A stretch of 36,628 nucleotides of DNA from Flavobacteriia bacterium (lineage in GTDB: Bacteria > Bacteroidota > Bacteroidia > Flavobacteriales > Flavobacteriaceae): NCBI GenBank assembly GCA_011391075.1, contig JAABRF010000017.1, positions 1-36,628 on the forward strand, in the 5' to 3' direction. The notes under the pieces were generated by a model. The model saw only the letters and a list, made by a program, of their open reading frames with translations. It did not search any database and was not told the DNA's origin. Both the position numbers and the translations under genes were made by a program. Positions 1 through 7,828 of this stretch are shown one piece after another (within the stretch, counting starts at the first letter, position 1; each line of letters opens with the position of its first letter).

Positions 1-1734
1 TCACGCAAATTGGGATTTCCCGTTGCCAAGACGATGCGGGTAGCCCAACAGTTGTACGAAGAAGGATTGATAACCTACATGCGTACCGATAGTGTGAATC
101 TGTCCAAGGAAGCCATTGGCTTTGCAAAAGATACCATAGTCAACAGTTTTGGAGCGCAATACAGTCAGGTGCGTCAGTATACCACCAAATCCAAAGGGGC
201 ACAAGAGGCTCACGAAGCCATCCGACCTACCCACATGGAGCAGTCATCCATCAATATGGGCTATGACCATGACCGTTTGTACAGTTTGATATGGAAACGA
301 ACCATCGCTTCACAGATGAGTGATGCCGAATTGGAAAGAACTACTGCGGCATTAGCCAATAATCAAAATAAATATTTGTTTCAAGCACAAGGTGAAGTCA
401 TCAAGTTTGATGGATTCTTAAAACTCTATCTAGAGAGTTACGACGATGAAGAAGACGCCGAAAAAGAAGGTATGTTACCGCGTTTGACGGTAGGAGAAAT
501 CGTGACTTCGCAGTTGATTTCGGCAACCGAACGATATTCTAGAGCGCCTTTCAGATATTCGGAAGCGGCGTTGGTTAAGAAATTGGAGGAATTGGGCATC
601 GGAAGACCTTCGACCTATGCACCTACCATTTCCACGATTCAAAACCGAGGCTATGTTGAAAAGTCCAATATAGAAGGTGTAGAGCGCAAATACACGCAAT
701 TGCAATTGAAGAATTCCAAGATTGAAACCAAAGTTTTATCAGAAAAAGTTGGAGCCGATAAGGGTAAATTAATTCCCACTGATATCGGTACTGTGGTCAA
801 TGACTTTTTGGTAAAGAATTTTGAACACGTTTTGGATTATAGTTTTACTGCCAATTTGGAATCCGAATTTGACGAAATAGCCGATGGCACCAAGCCATGG
901 GGTAGTGTAGTCAAGAATTTCTATCAGGATTTTCACGCCAATGTAACCGATGTATCCGAAAATGCGGAACGGGAAAAAGGAGAGAGATTGTTGGGCGTTG
1001 ATCCGGAAAGCGGTAAGAATGTGTATGCAAGATTGGCTCGATATGGCGCCATTGTGCAGATAGGAGAATCCAGTGATACAGACAAACCTAAATTTGCCAG
1101 TTTGCAAGGATCCCAAACCATCAGCAATATCACTTTGGAAGATGCATTATCCTTATTTGATTTGCCCAAGACATTGGGTATGTATGAGGGAAAAGAAGTA
1201 GTGGTCTCCAATGGTAGATTTGGACCCTTTGTAAAATTGGACACTTTATTTGTTTCTTTACCCAAAGATGCCAATCCGACTCAATTGACCTTGGACGAAG
1301 CCATTGCAATGATTCAAGCCAAACAAAAAGCAGATGCGCCGGTAGGAACGTATCAAGGACATCCCGTACAAAAGGGAGTAGGAAGGTTTGGACCTTTTAT
1401 CAAATGGAACAGCATGTTTATCAATGTCAGTCGACAATATGATTTGGCAACCTTAACCTCTGATCAAATCGCTGAAATCATAGAGACCAAGTTGAAGAAA
1501 GATGTAGACAAGGTAGTTAGGGTTTTTGAAAAGGAAGGAATAGTGGTAGAAAAGGCCCGTTGGGGAAGATTTACATTAATCAAAGGGAAAATGAAGGTTG
1601 AATTATCCAAAGATACCCAAGTGGAAACGATGAAATTGGAGGATTTTCAAGCGATTATAGAGAAAAACACGAAGAAATCCAAACCCAAAACAGCACCCAA
1701 AAAAGAAAGTGCAAAAGGGAAAGTAAAAAAATAA
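1..1734 (+). CDS. topA: DNA topoisomerase I (type IA), 3' part
   Basis: Type IA topoisomerase, which relaxes negatively supercoiled DNA through a transient 5'-phosphotyrosine link. The frame is open from base 1, so the gene starts outside the window; the visible part is 577 aa. The active-site motif ITYMRTDS is encoded near the left edge, with the catalytic Tyr codon at 76-78. The motif GIGRPSTYAPTI, typical of the family, follows at about 594-630. The C-terminal third carries three related units (FGPFVKL near 1219, FGPFIKW near 1387, WGRFTLI near 1561) of the topoisomerase C-terminal repeat type. No cysteine occurs in the visible protein, so the zinc ribbons of E. coli TopA are absent. It ends in a Lys-rich tail, likely DNA-binding. 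The identification is secure; the N-terminal TOPRIM domain is not in view. Confidence 0.96.
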   Translation, partial: SRKLGFPVAKTMRVAQQLYEEGLITYMRTDSVNLSKEAIGFAKDTIVNSFGAQYSQVRQYTTKSKGAQEAHEAIRPTHMEQSSINMGYDHDRLYSLIWKRTIASQMSDAELERTTAALANNQNKYLFQAQGEVIKFDGFLKLYLESYDDEEDAEKEGMLPRLTVGEIVTSQLISATERYSRAPFRYSEAALVKKLEELGIGRPSTYAPTISTIQNRGYVEKSNIEGVERKYTQLQLKNSKIETKVLSEKVGADKGKLIPTDIGTVVNDFLVKNFEHVLDYSFTANLESEFDEIADGTKPWGSVVKNFYQDFHANVTDVSENAEREKGERLLGVDPESGKNVYARLARYGAIVQIGESSDTDKPKFASLQGSQTISNITLEDALSLFDLPKTLGMYEGKEVVVSNGRFGPFVKLDTLFVSLPKDANPTQLTLDEAIAMIQAKQKADAPVGTYQGHPVQKGVGRFGPFIKWNSMFINVSRQYDLATLTSDQIAEIIETKLKKDVDKVVRVFEKEGIVVEKARWGRFTLIKGKMKVELSKDTQVETMKLEDFQAIIEKNTKKSKPKTAPKKESAKGKVKK

Positions 1735-1741
1735 TAAATAA

Positions 1742-1774
1742 TTGATAATTTTTTTTATTTTTTAATTAGATTTG
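1742..1774 (+). promoter_or_regulatory. Candidate promoter of the arginase-fold gene
   Basis: TAGATTTG at 1767-1774 matches the Bacteroidota -7 element TAnnTTTG exactly. A TTG lies at 1742-1744, 22 bases upstream, in the range expected for the -33 element. Transcription would start near 1780, about 45 bases before the ATG. Confidence 0.6.
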
Positions 1775-1826
1775 CGCATTACAAACTCGCAGGAATTTTA
1801 TACCCCATAAATTCTAAAGTACAAGA

Positions 1827-2990
1827 ATGGATTTTTATTACGATTTTTTAACCCCCGTAAACGCAAACATTCTACAATTTGTTTCAGAACTACCTCAAGG
1901 TACCATCGGGAAGAATGTCAAAATAATCCAAGAGAGTATAGATAAGGAGTTAGAGCCAAAATCAATAGTTTTATTAGGGGTTCCAGAAGATAGAGGAGCT
2001 ATAAGAAATGAAGGAGCAGGAAAAGATTTAGATTCTTTTCGAAAGGAATTTTATGCCTTGTATTCAGGGAATTGGACAGGTGTCATATATGATTTTGGAG
2101 ATTTAAAAGTAGGAGAAACCTTTCAGGATACGCTGGTAATTGTACAAGAGATAGTGGTTAGTTTACTGAGAAGTAATCAAATACCGGTGATCATAGGAGG
2201 AAGTCAAGCATTGACCTATGCCATTTACAGAGCATATGATCAAATGGAGAAGCGGGTCAATCTGACGGCAGTAGATGCTAAGTTTGATTTGGGGATGTTG
2301 GAAAATCCGTTGGATTCAACTTCATACCTGACCAAAATAATCATGGATAAGCCAAATAATTTGAATAATTATACTAATTTAGCTTATCAAACGTTTCTAA
2401 ATGCGCAGGATGAAATTCACTTGATGGATGGATTGTTGTTTGATACATATAGATTAGGTAATTTAAAGAAAGATATTGAATTATGTGAGCCTGTATTAAG
2501 GGAAACAGATCTTTTGAGTATAGATATAGGTGTAGTTAAAGCGGCAGATGCACCAGCCAATAGAAATAAGATGATTAGCGGGCTCAATGCCGATGAGATT
2601 TGTCAAATTAGTCGTTATGCAGGATTGAGTGATAAGTTGAATATTTTCAGTATTTTTGAATACAATTCGAAATACGATATTCACAATCAAACGGCCCAGT
2701 TGATGGCACAAATGGTTTGGTATTTTATTGAAGGCGTTCATCTTCGTAAACCGGAGTTTCCTAATGTGGATTTGAATGGGTTCAAAAAATATATAGTTAT
2801 GATAGATGATGAGACCTATCAGTTTTACAAGAGTGAGAGCAGTGAACGTTGGTGGATGGAAATTAGTCTTAAGGAGGATAATAAAATCAAAAGACAAACG
2901 TTAATACCATGTACTTATAATGATTTTTTGACTGCCAATAGACTTGAAATACCCGAGAGATGGTATATAAATAGAAGAAAATTAGGATAA
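1827..2990 (+). CDS. Arginase/formimidoylglutamase-fold protein with degenerate metal site
   Basis: 387-aa protein of the ureohydrolase (arginase, agmatinase, formimidoylglutamase) superfamily; homologues in Flavobacteriia are usually labelled formimidoylglutamase. The three family blocks are recognisable but altered. GGDHS has become GGSQA (residues 124-128, metal His to Gln127). DAHxD has become DAKFD (150-154, His to Lys152, both Asp kept). SxDxD has become SIDIG (231-235, second Asp to Gly235). Three of the six residues that hold the Mn2+ pair are therefore gone, and a normal binuclear hydrolase is unlikely. No hutH, hutU or hutI is nearby to suggest histidine breakdown. It has its own promoter and lies just upstream of gldK; a link to gliding/T9SS is inference from position only. 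The ATG at 1827 fits the promoter. Confidence 0.85.
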   Translation: MDFYYDFLTPVNANILQFVSELPQGTIGKNVKIIQESIDKELEPKSIVLLGVPEDRGAIRNEGAGKDLDSFRKEFYALYSGNWTGVIYDFGDLKVGETFQDTLVIVQEIVVSLLRSNQIPVIIGGSQALTYAIYRAYDQMEKRVNLTAVDAKFDLGMLENPLDSTSYLTKIIMDKPNNLNNYTNLAYQTFLNAQDEIHLMDGLLFDTYRLGNLKKDIELCEPVLRETDLLSIDIGVVKAADAPANRNKMISGLNADEICQISRYAGLSDKLNIFSIFEYNSKYDIHNQTAQLMAQMVWYFIEGVHLRKPEFPNVDLNGFKKYIVMIDDETYQFYKSESSERWWMEISLKEDNKIKRQTLIPCTYNDFLTANRLEIPERWYINRRKLG

Positions 2991-3032
2991 TAGTAGGAAG
3001 TTTAAATTATTAGTAATATTTTTTAAATCGTT

Positions 3033-3063
3033 TTGTGTAATTCAAAAATTAATTATAGGTTTA
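3033..3063 (+). promoter_or_regulatory. Candidate promoter of gldKLMN
   Basis: TAGGTTTA at 3056-3063 differs from TAnnTTTG only in the last base. TTG of a TTTTG stretch lies at 3033-3035, 20 bases upstream. Start of transcription would be about 20 bases before the gldK ATG at 3090. Confidence 0.5.
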
Positions 3064-3089
3064 CACGCTTTTAGAAACAGGTATAAATT

Positions 3090-4454
3090 ATGAGACAAAC
3101 GGCAATTTTAATCTTGCTCATTTCGTTAGCTTACGGCTGCGGATCTGGTGGAAATAGTAAAGGTGATTTAATTGGAGTGGAGACCAAATCCAAATGGAAT
3201 TCTGAAACTCCTACCGGAATGGTATTGGTTCCTGGAGGTACTTTTACTATGGGTAAACAAGACGAAGACCCCATCGGCGCTTTAAATACACCGGCGCGTA
3301 CTTCAACTGTACGTCCATTCTATATGGATGAGACAGAAATTACCAACAGTGAGTACAAACAATTTGTATTTTGGGTAAGAGATTCTATAGTACGTACCAA
3401 ATTGGCATTAATGGCCGAGTTTAGTAGTGACCCTGCAACAGGACCTTTAGCAGATTATCAATTCCAAGATACCACCGATAATGGCAATATGTATGTTAAG
3501 TACATGATGACCAATTACGGAAGTTTAGGTGATGTCAATTCACCTACTTTGGGCAGATTCTTAAATTGGGAAGAAGACTTGGTCTATGACATAAATGATT
3601 TACCATCTGTTGAATACGTTGAAGTTTTGGATTCTATGTGGTTACCCTTAGAAGAAAGTTTTGATGGAAAACGTATGATGGACGTTCGAAAATTTAAATA
3701 TGAATATTCTTGGTTGGATCAGGAAGCTGCTGCTCGTCAAGGAACTACTCGTAAGGATCAAATAATTAGAGAAGTAATAGAAGTGTATCCGGATACTACA
3801 GTATGGGTAAAAGATTTCGCTTATTCATACAACGACCCGATGCACCAAGATTATTTTTGGCATCAAGCCTATGGAGATTATCCTGTTGTTGGAGTTTCTT
3901 GGCATCAATCAAAAGCTTTTGCAAGTTGGAGAACCAAAGTTAAAAATGATTATTTATCCTCAAGAAAAAATGGCGTGAGAGTTCCTCATTTCAGATTACC
4001 ATCTGAAGCTGAATGGGAATATGCAGCCCGTGGTGGTTTGGAATATGGAAAATACCCTTGGGGTGGACCTTATACAACAAGCGATAGAGGTTGTTTCTTG
4101 GCCAACTTCAAACCGGCTCGTGGAGATTATGCAGTCGATGGAGCATTGTATACTATGGAAGCCAAATCATACAATAGAAACGGATACGGTTTGTACAATA
4201 TGGCCGGAAACGTTTCAGAATGGACTGGAACAGCCTACAACGAAGCCTCTTATTATTTTGGTTCAACTATGAATCCCAATGTGGAAGATCGTCTAAATCA
4301 TAGAAAAGTTATTCGTGGTGGTTCATGGAAGGATGTTGCTTATTTCCTAGAAGTAAGTTCAAGAGCGTATGAATATGCTGATACTGCTAGAAGTTTTATA
4401 GGATTTAGAACCGTTCAGGATTATCTAGGAACAGATTTGAGAGGAAAAAAATAA
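3090..4454 (+). CDS. gldK: Gliding motility / T9SS ring lipoprotein GldK
   Basis: 454-aa GldK (PorK) homologue. With GldN it forms the large periplasmic ring of the type IX secretion system beneath the outer membrane. A short hydrophobic N-terminus ends at LAYGC, so Cys17 is the likely lipidated residue. The rest has the FGE-sulfatase / SUMF1-like fold: GMVLVPGGTFTMG near residue 43, RLPSEAEWEYAARGG near 300, a GNVSEW block near 372, RGGSWKD near 405 and a final GFRTV. A long insertion (about residues 105-255) separates the first strand block from the SUMF1-like core, as in GldK proteins. GldK proteins are structural; no oxidase role is implied. It is first of four same-strand genes and is followed by four CAAA units before gldL. 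Confidence 0.96.
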   Translation: MRQTAILILLISLAYGCGSGGNSKGDLIGVETKSKWNSETPTGMVLVPGGTFTMGKQDEDPIGALNTPARTSTVRPFYMDETEITNSEYKQFVFWVRDSIVRTKLALMAEFSSDPATGPLADYQFQDTTDNGNMYVKYMMTNYGSLGDVNSPTLGRFLNWEEDLVYDINDLPSVEYVEVLDSMWLPLEESFDGKRMMDVRKFKYEYSWLDQEAAARQGTTRKDQIIREVIEVYPDTTVWVKDFAYSYNDPMHQDYFWHQAYGDYPVVGVSWHQSKAFASWRTKVKNDYLSSRKNGVRVPHFRLPSEAEWEYAARGGLEYGKYPWGGPYTTSDRGCFLANFKPARGDYAVDGALYTMEAKSYNRNGYGLYNMAGNVSEWTGTAYNEASYYFGSTMNPNVEDRLNHRKVIRGGSWKDVAYFLEVSSRAYEYADTARSFIGFRTVQDYLGTDLRGKK

Positions 4455-4470
4455 CAAACAAACAAACAAA
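4455..4470 (+). repeat. Four tandem CAAA units in the gldK-gldL gap
   Basis: Directly after the gldK stop codon come four perfect CAAA tetranucleotides. They are untranslated and lie 40 bases before the gldL start. A length change would alter only the intercistronic RNA; no function is evident. Confidence 0.8.
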
Positions 4471-4510
4471 ATAATTAACCTATTTATTAATAACCCAATT
4501 TTAAATTATT

Positions 4511-5164
4511 ATGGCAGCACAATCAAGAACACAAAAGAAAATTTTCCACATGGCTTACAGTATTGGAGCCTCTATCGTTATCGTCGGAGCCCTTTTCAAA
4601 ATCCTACACATGAGTTTAGGTCCATTAACTGGAGGTGTTCTTTTGATGATTGGATTAGGTGTGGAAGCATTTATATTCTTTTTATCTGCATTTGAACCTA
4701 TTCAAGAAGACTTGGATTGGTCAAAAGTTTATCCTGAATTATCAGGTGGTGAAGCTAAAGCAAAGAAAAATGCGATAAAAGATACTGAAGAAGCTCAAGG
4801 TATGTTGTCTAAGAAATTGGATGAGATGTTGAAAGAAGCTAAATTGGATTCTAGTTTGATGAAAAGTTTAGGCGACAGCATCCAAAGCTTTAAAGGTGCT
4901 GCTGAGCAAATTCAACCCGCGGTTAGTTCTATTTCTGCTACCAATAAATACAGCGAACAATTGTCATTAGCAGCTGCTCAAATGGAATCTTTAAACAGTT
5001 TGTATAAAGTTCAATTGGAAAGCTCAAGCCGTCAGGCACAAGCCAATGAAGATATCGCAAAAAATGCTCATGCTTTAAAAGAACAAATGAATTCTATGGC
5101 TGCTAATTTACAGTCCTTAAACAATGTTTACGGTGGTATGTTATCAGCAATGAATAAAGGATAG
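4511..5164 (+). CDS. gldL: Gliding motility / T9SS motor protein GldL
   Basis: 217-aa GldL (PorL) homologue, the inner-membrane part of the proton-driven motor that powers type IX secretion and gliding; in the known GldL5-GldM2 complex it surrounds the GldM helices. Two membrane helices are visible (about residues 15-33 and 40-60) joined by a short loop containing GPLTGG. Lys30, His33, Glu52 and Glu62 sit at the relative positions of the charged residues described in F. johnsoniae GldL (K27, H30, E49, E59), so the proton-handling site looks intact. The remainder (about 80-217) is polar and helical, probably coiled coil, and cytoplasmic. It is the second gene of gldKLMN. Confidence 0.96.
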   Translation: MAAQSRTQKKIFHMAYSIGASIVIVGALFKILHMSLGPLTGGVLLMIGLGVEAFIFFLSAFEPIQEDLDWSKVYPELSGGEAKAKKNAIKDTEEAQGMLSKKLDEMLKEAKLDSSLMKSLGDSIQSFKGAAEQIQPAVSSISATNKYSEQLSLAAAQMESLNSLYKVQLESSSRQAQANEDIAKNAHALKEQMNSMAANLQSLNNVYGGMLSAMNKG

Positions 5165-5209
5165 ATTTACCGAAACCCAATTTATTAATTAACCTTAAAA
5201 TTATAGAAA

Positions 5210-6751
5210 ATGGCAGGAGGTAATTTATCACCCAGACAGAAGATGATCAACTTGATGTATCTCGTATTCATCGCCATGTTGGCGTTGAATATGGATAAAA
5301 AAGTGTTGTCGTCTTTTGGATTTATGAAAGAAAAGATGGCGGCATCTAATGTAAAAGTTAATGATGCCAATGCTAATATATTAGAAAATTTAGCCGGTAA
5401 AGCTGAAGAGAATCCAACTCGTTACGGTAAAAAATTGGAAATGGCAAGAGCAATTAATGCTTCTTCCAATGAGTTTTTTAACTATTTAAATGGCGTTAAA
5501 GCCAAATTGACTGAAAAAGTTGAGAATCCAACTGACTATGAAACCATGGATAGTGAAGAAGCAGGAGATTTGTATTTTTTTGGTAAAGATGAAAAATTCA
5601 CACCGGCAGGTCAAGAGTTTGTTGATAAAATCAATAAATATAGAACGGATGTCTTGAAAATTACAGGAGATTCAATAAACGAAGACTTGAAAGATCAAAT
5701 CACCAAGCGTTTTTCTACTGCTGATGAGAAGGTTAAAGATGGGAAAAAAATGATTCCTTGGCTGAACAGTCGTTATAAAGGTTTTCCATTGATTACAACT
5801 TTGACCAATATCGAGCAAATTCAAGCGGATATCCGTACAACTGAAGCCGATGTATTCAATTCATTATTAAAAACATCACTTCTTGATGATACTAAAATGA
5901 CTAGTTACAAGGCTATCGTTGCTCTAGATAAAACAGCCTATTTTGTAGGCGAAAAAGTAACGGGTAAAGTCGTATTGGGTAAATATGATTCAAGTTTGAA
6001 TATTGATAACTTTACTTCAAATGTTGGTGGAAGTCCAGAAGCCGGTCAAGTAACACTTAGTTTTGGTGCTGGAGCAGCTGGAACACATCCAATTAAAGGT
6101 TCTTTTACTTTCAAACAAAAAGATGGTCAACCTATTACGTTACCTTTTGAAAGTGAATACACTGTAATTACAGAGCCCAATCAAGCAGTTATATCTGCTG
6201 ATAAAATGAATGTTGTTTATCGAGGTTTGGATAATCCATTATCTATTTCTGTTCCCGGTGTTGGAGACAATAATTTGAATGTAAGTGCGCCAGGTTTGAG
6301 AAAAATTAGTAATGGACAATATATGATAAACCCTACAACAGGTACAGAGGTTACTATAAATGTTTCTGCTAAATTATCAAGTGGTAGAGAGATCAAAACT
6401 CCAAAAACTTTCCGTATTAAAGACGTTCCAGCTCCTATGGGTGCTATCAGAGGTCAAACCGGAAATGTAGGTATGCCTAAGGAGAGTTTATCTGGTGCTA
6501 GTGTAGGTGTTGTATTACAAGACTTTGTTTTTGACTTGACTTTCCAAGTTACCGGTTTTAGCATTAAGGTACCTGGTGAAGCTACAATTGTAGTTGCAGG
6601 TGCTAGAATGAATGAAAGAGCACAAGCGGCTATCAACAAAGCCAAAAGAGGTGATATCGTTTCAATCTTTGATATAAAATCAAGTATAGTTGGACAAGGT
6701 TCAGGCTTGAAGATAAAAGTAGCCTCACCTGTACTCGTTGAAATAAAATAG
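5210..6751 (+). CDS. gldM: Gliding motility / T9SS motor protein GldM
   Basis: 513-aa GldM (PorM) homologue. It has one N-terminal membrane helix (about residues 12-29) and a long periplasmic part that in solved homologues forms four domains (D1-D4) in an elongated dimer, passing motor movement to the GldK/GldN ring. Arg9, just before the helix, matches the Arg that pairs with the essential GldL glutamate in the F. johnsoniae motor. Full family length. The start at 5210, 45 bases after gldL, begins MAGGNLSPRQKMINLMYLV, a conserved opening of the family. It is co-transcribed with gldL by spacing. Confidence 0.96.
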   Translation: MAGGNLSPRQKMINLMYLVFIAMLALNMDKKVLSSFGFMKEKMAASNVKVNDANANILENLAGKAEENPTRYGKKLEMARAINASSNEFFNYLNGVKAKLTEKVENPTDYETMDSEEAGDLYFFGKDEKFTPAGQEFVDKINKYRTDVLKITGDSINEDLKDQITKRFSTADEKVKDGKKMIPWLNSRYKGFPLITTLTNIEQIQADIRTTEADVFNSLLKTSLLDDTKMTSYKAIVALDKTAYFVGEKVTGKVVLGKYDSSLNIDNFTSNVGGSPEAGQVTLSFGAGAAGTHPIKGSFTFKQKDGQPITLPFESEYTVITEPNQAVISADKMNVVYRGLDNPLSISVPGVGDNNLNVSAPGLRKISNGQYMINPTTGTEVTINVSAKLSSGREIKTPKTFRIKDVPAPMGAIRGQTGNVGMPKESLSGASVGVVLQDFVFDLTFQVTGFSIKVPGEATIVVAGARMNERAQAAINKAKRGDIVSIFDIKSSIVGQGSGLKIKVASPVLVEIK

Positions 6752-6768
6752 CAATATTTTTATAAATG

Positions 6769-6816
6769 AATAAAACTATTTTATTTCTATAGTTTTAAAG
6801 TAGTTTTATTTTTTTA
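6769..6816 (+). terminator. AT-rich hairpin in the gldM-gldN gap, possible attenuator
   Basis: AATAAAACTA (6769-6778) can pair with TAGTTTTATT (6801-6810), which runs into a T tract to 6815. The same left arm can instead pair with TAGTTTT at 6790-6796. Only AT-rich pairs hold it, so it is weak; it could trim part of the transcript between gldM and gldN. Confidence 0.35.
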
Positions 6817-6840
6817 ACAAACATAAAGAATCATTCAAAT

Positions 6841-7749
6841 ATGAGTCAAATTAAATTAATAATAGTAAGCTTGGTGTTATTTGCTTCTATAGCAAACTAT
6901 GCCCAAACTAATTTGTTGAATGCCAAAGTTCCACAGCAAATTGGAGTGAAAACTCAAGAGCAAATGGCAGCCGACAACGATAAACCATTGGAATACGGTT
7001 ATATTGATGACCGTGACATCTTTTGGTCCAAAGTAGTCTGGGAATTTGTAGATTTAAACGAACGTTTGAATTTGCCTTTCTATTACCCAATTGATACCAT
7101 GCGTATAACTTCTGATAGAAGATCTTTGTACGATACTTTGTTAAGAGGTATCAGACAAAATAAAATTACTGAAGTGTATGATGATTCATATTTCACCGGT
7201 CGTATGTCTTATGAAGAAATTCAATCTAAATTGGTCCGTTTTGATACCTTACCTGAAGCATTTGATATCTTAAATGCCGATCCTAATGCCGACATTTCGG
7301 AATATGTGGATAAATATACCATTGATTCAGAGCATATCGAAGCATTTATGGTAAAAGGTGTTTGGTATATCGATTCTCGTCAAGGAGAGATGAAATACAG
7401 ATTATTGGGAATTGCTCCTATTGCACCCGATGTTCAAACCATTGGTCGTGATAATTTGGGTAATAATGTAGACGAAAGACTACCACTATTTTGGGTATTT
7501 TATCCAAATGCTCGTGAAGTCATGCATGAGATGAAAGTATTCAACCCAAACAATGCTGCTTTTCCAATATCTTTTGACCATTTGTTGAATGCACATCGTT
7601 TTAATGCCTTGATATACAAAGAAGAAAACGTTTATGGAGACAGAGAAGTTAAATCTTATGTCAAAGGAAATTCTCTCTTCCAAGTTTTGGAATCTGAAAA
7701 ATTAAAAGAAGATATCCGTAACAAGGAATTAGATATTTGGAATTATTAA
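6841..7749 (+). CDS. gldN: Gliding motility / T9SS ring protein GldN
   Basis: 302-aa GldN (PorN) homologue, the periplasmic partner of GldK in the T9SS ring, and required for secretion in studied species. A signal peptide ends after NYA (about residue 21). The mature part has the family pattern: an acidic stretch with EYGYIDDRDIFWSKVVWEFVDL near residue 50, then RYP-like strand blocks such as YRLLGIAPIAP near 180 and LFWVFYPNAREVMH near 215. Length is normal. It follows gldM by 89 bases and ends just before a strong terminator, so it closes the operon. No second GldN/GldO copy is present here. Confidence 0.95.
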   Translation: MSQIKLIIVSLVLFASIANYAQTNLLNAKVPQQIGVKTQEQMAADNDKPLEYGYIDDRDIFWSKVVWEFVDLNERLNLPFYYPIDTMRITSDRRSLYDTLLRGIRQNKITEVYDDSYFTGRMSYEEIQSKLVRFDTLPEAFDILNADPNADISEYVDKYTIDSEHIEAFMVKGVWYIDSRQGEMKYRLLGIAPIAPDVQTIGRDNLGNNVDERLPLFWVFYPNAREVMHEMKVFNPNNAAFPISFDHLLNAHRFNALIYKEENVYGDREVKSYVKGNSLFQVLESEKLKEDIRNKELDIWNY

Positions 7750-7773
7750 GAAAACTTAGTTTTATTAGTATAG

Positions 7774-7804
7774 AAAGACTCTCTTTTTGAGGGTCTTTTT
7801 TTTT
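7774..7804 (+). terminator. Rho-independent terminator of gldKLMN
   Basis: Stem AAAGACTCTC (7774-7783) / GAGGGTCTTT (7789-7798) with a five-T loop and one G-T pair, followed by T's to 7804. It lies 24 bases after the gldN stop codon. Confidence 0.85.
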
Positions 7805-7811
7805 ATTTTTG
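7804..7811 (+). promoter_or_regulatory. -7 element of the FAD oxidoreductase gene
   Basis: TATTTTTG matches TAnnTTTG and begins in the T tract of the gldN terminator. It is 17 bases ahead of the ATG at 7829, which supports that start over the longer frame opening at 7787 inside the terminator. No clear -33 element is seen. Confidence 0.5.
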
Positions 7812-7828
7812 TGCCACAATTTATCAAC

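Noticed and set aside
2496-2897. 133-aa antisense ORF inside the arginase-fold gene
   Set aside because: It lies opposite a well-supported gene, has no promoter or recognisable domain and shows composition expected from the reverse strand.
3090-4454. GldK as an active formylglycine-generating enzyme
   Set aside because: The fold is shared, but the protein has a lipoprotein signal, the GldK insertion and the gldLMN neighbours; the structural role is well established.
4455-4470. CAAA tandem repeat as CRISPR or phase-variation switch
   Set aside because: It is only four short units in untranslated DNA, with no spacers and no effect on a reading frame.
7787-7828. Upstream extension of the FAD oxidoreductase
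   Set aside because: These codons fall within the gldN terminator and the -7 element, and the dinucleotide-binding motif starts properly after the ATG at 7829.
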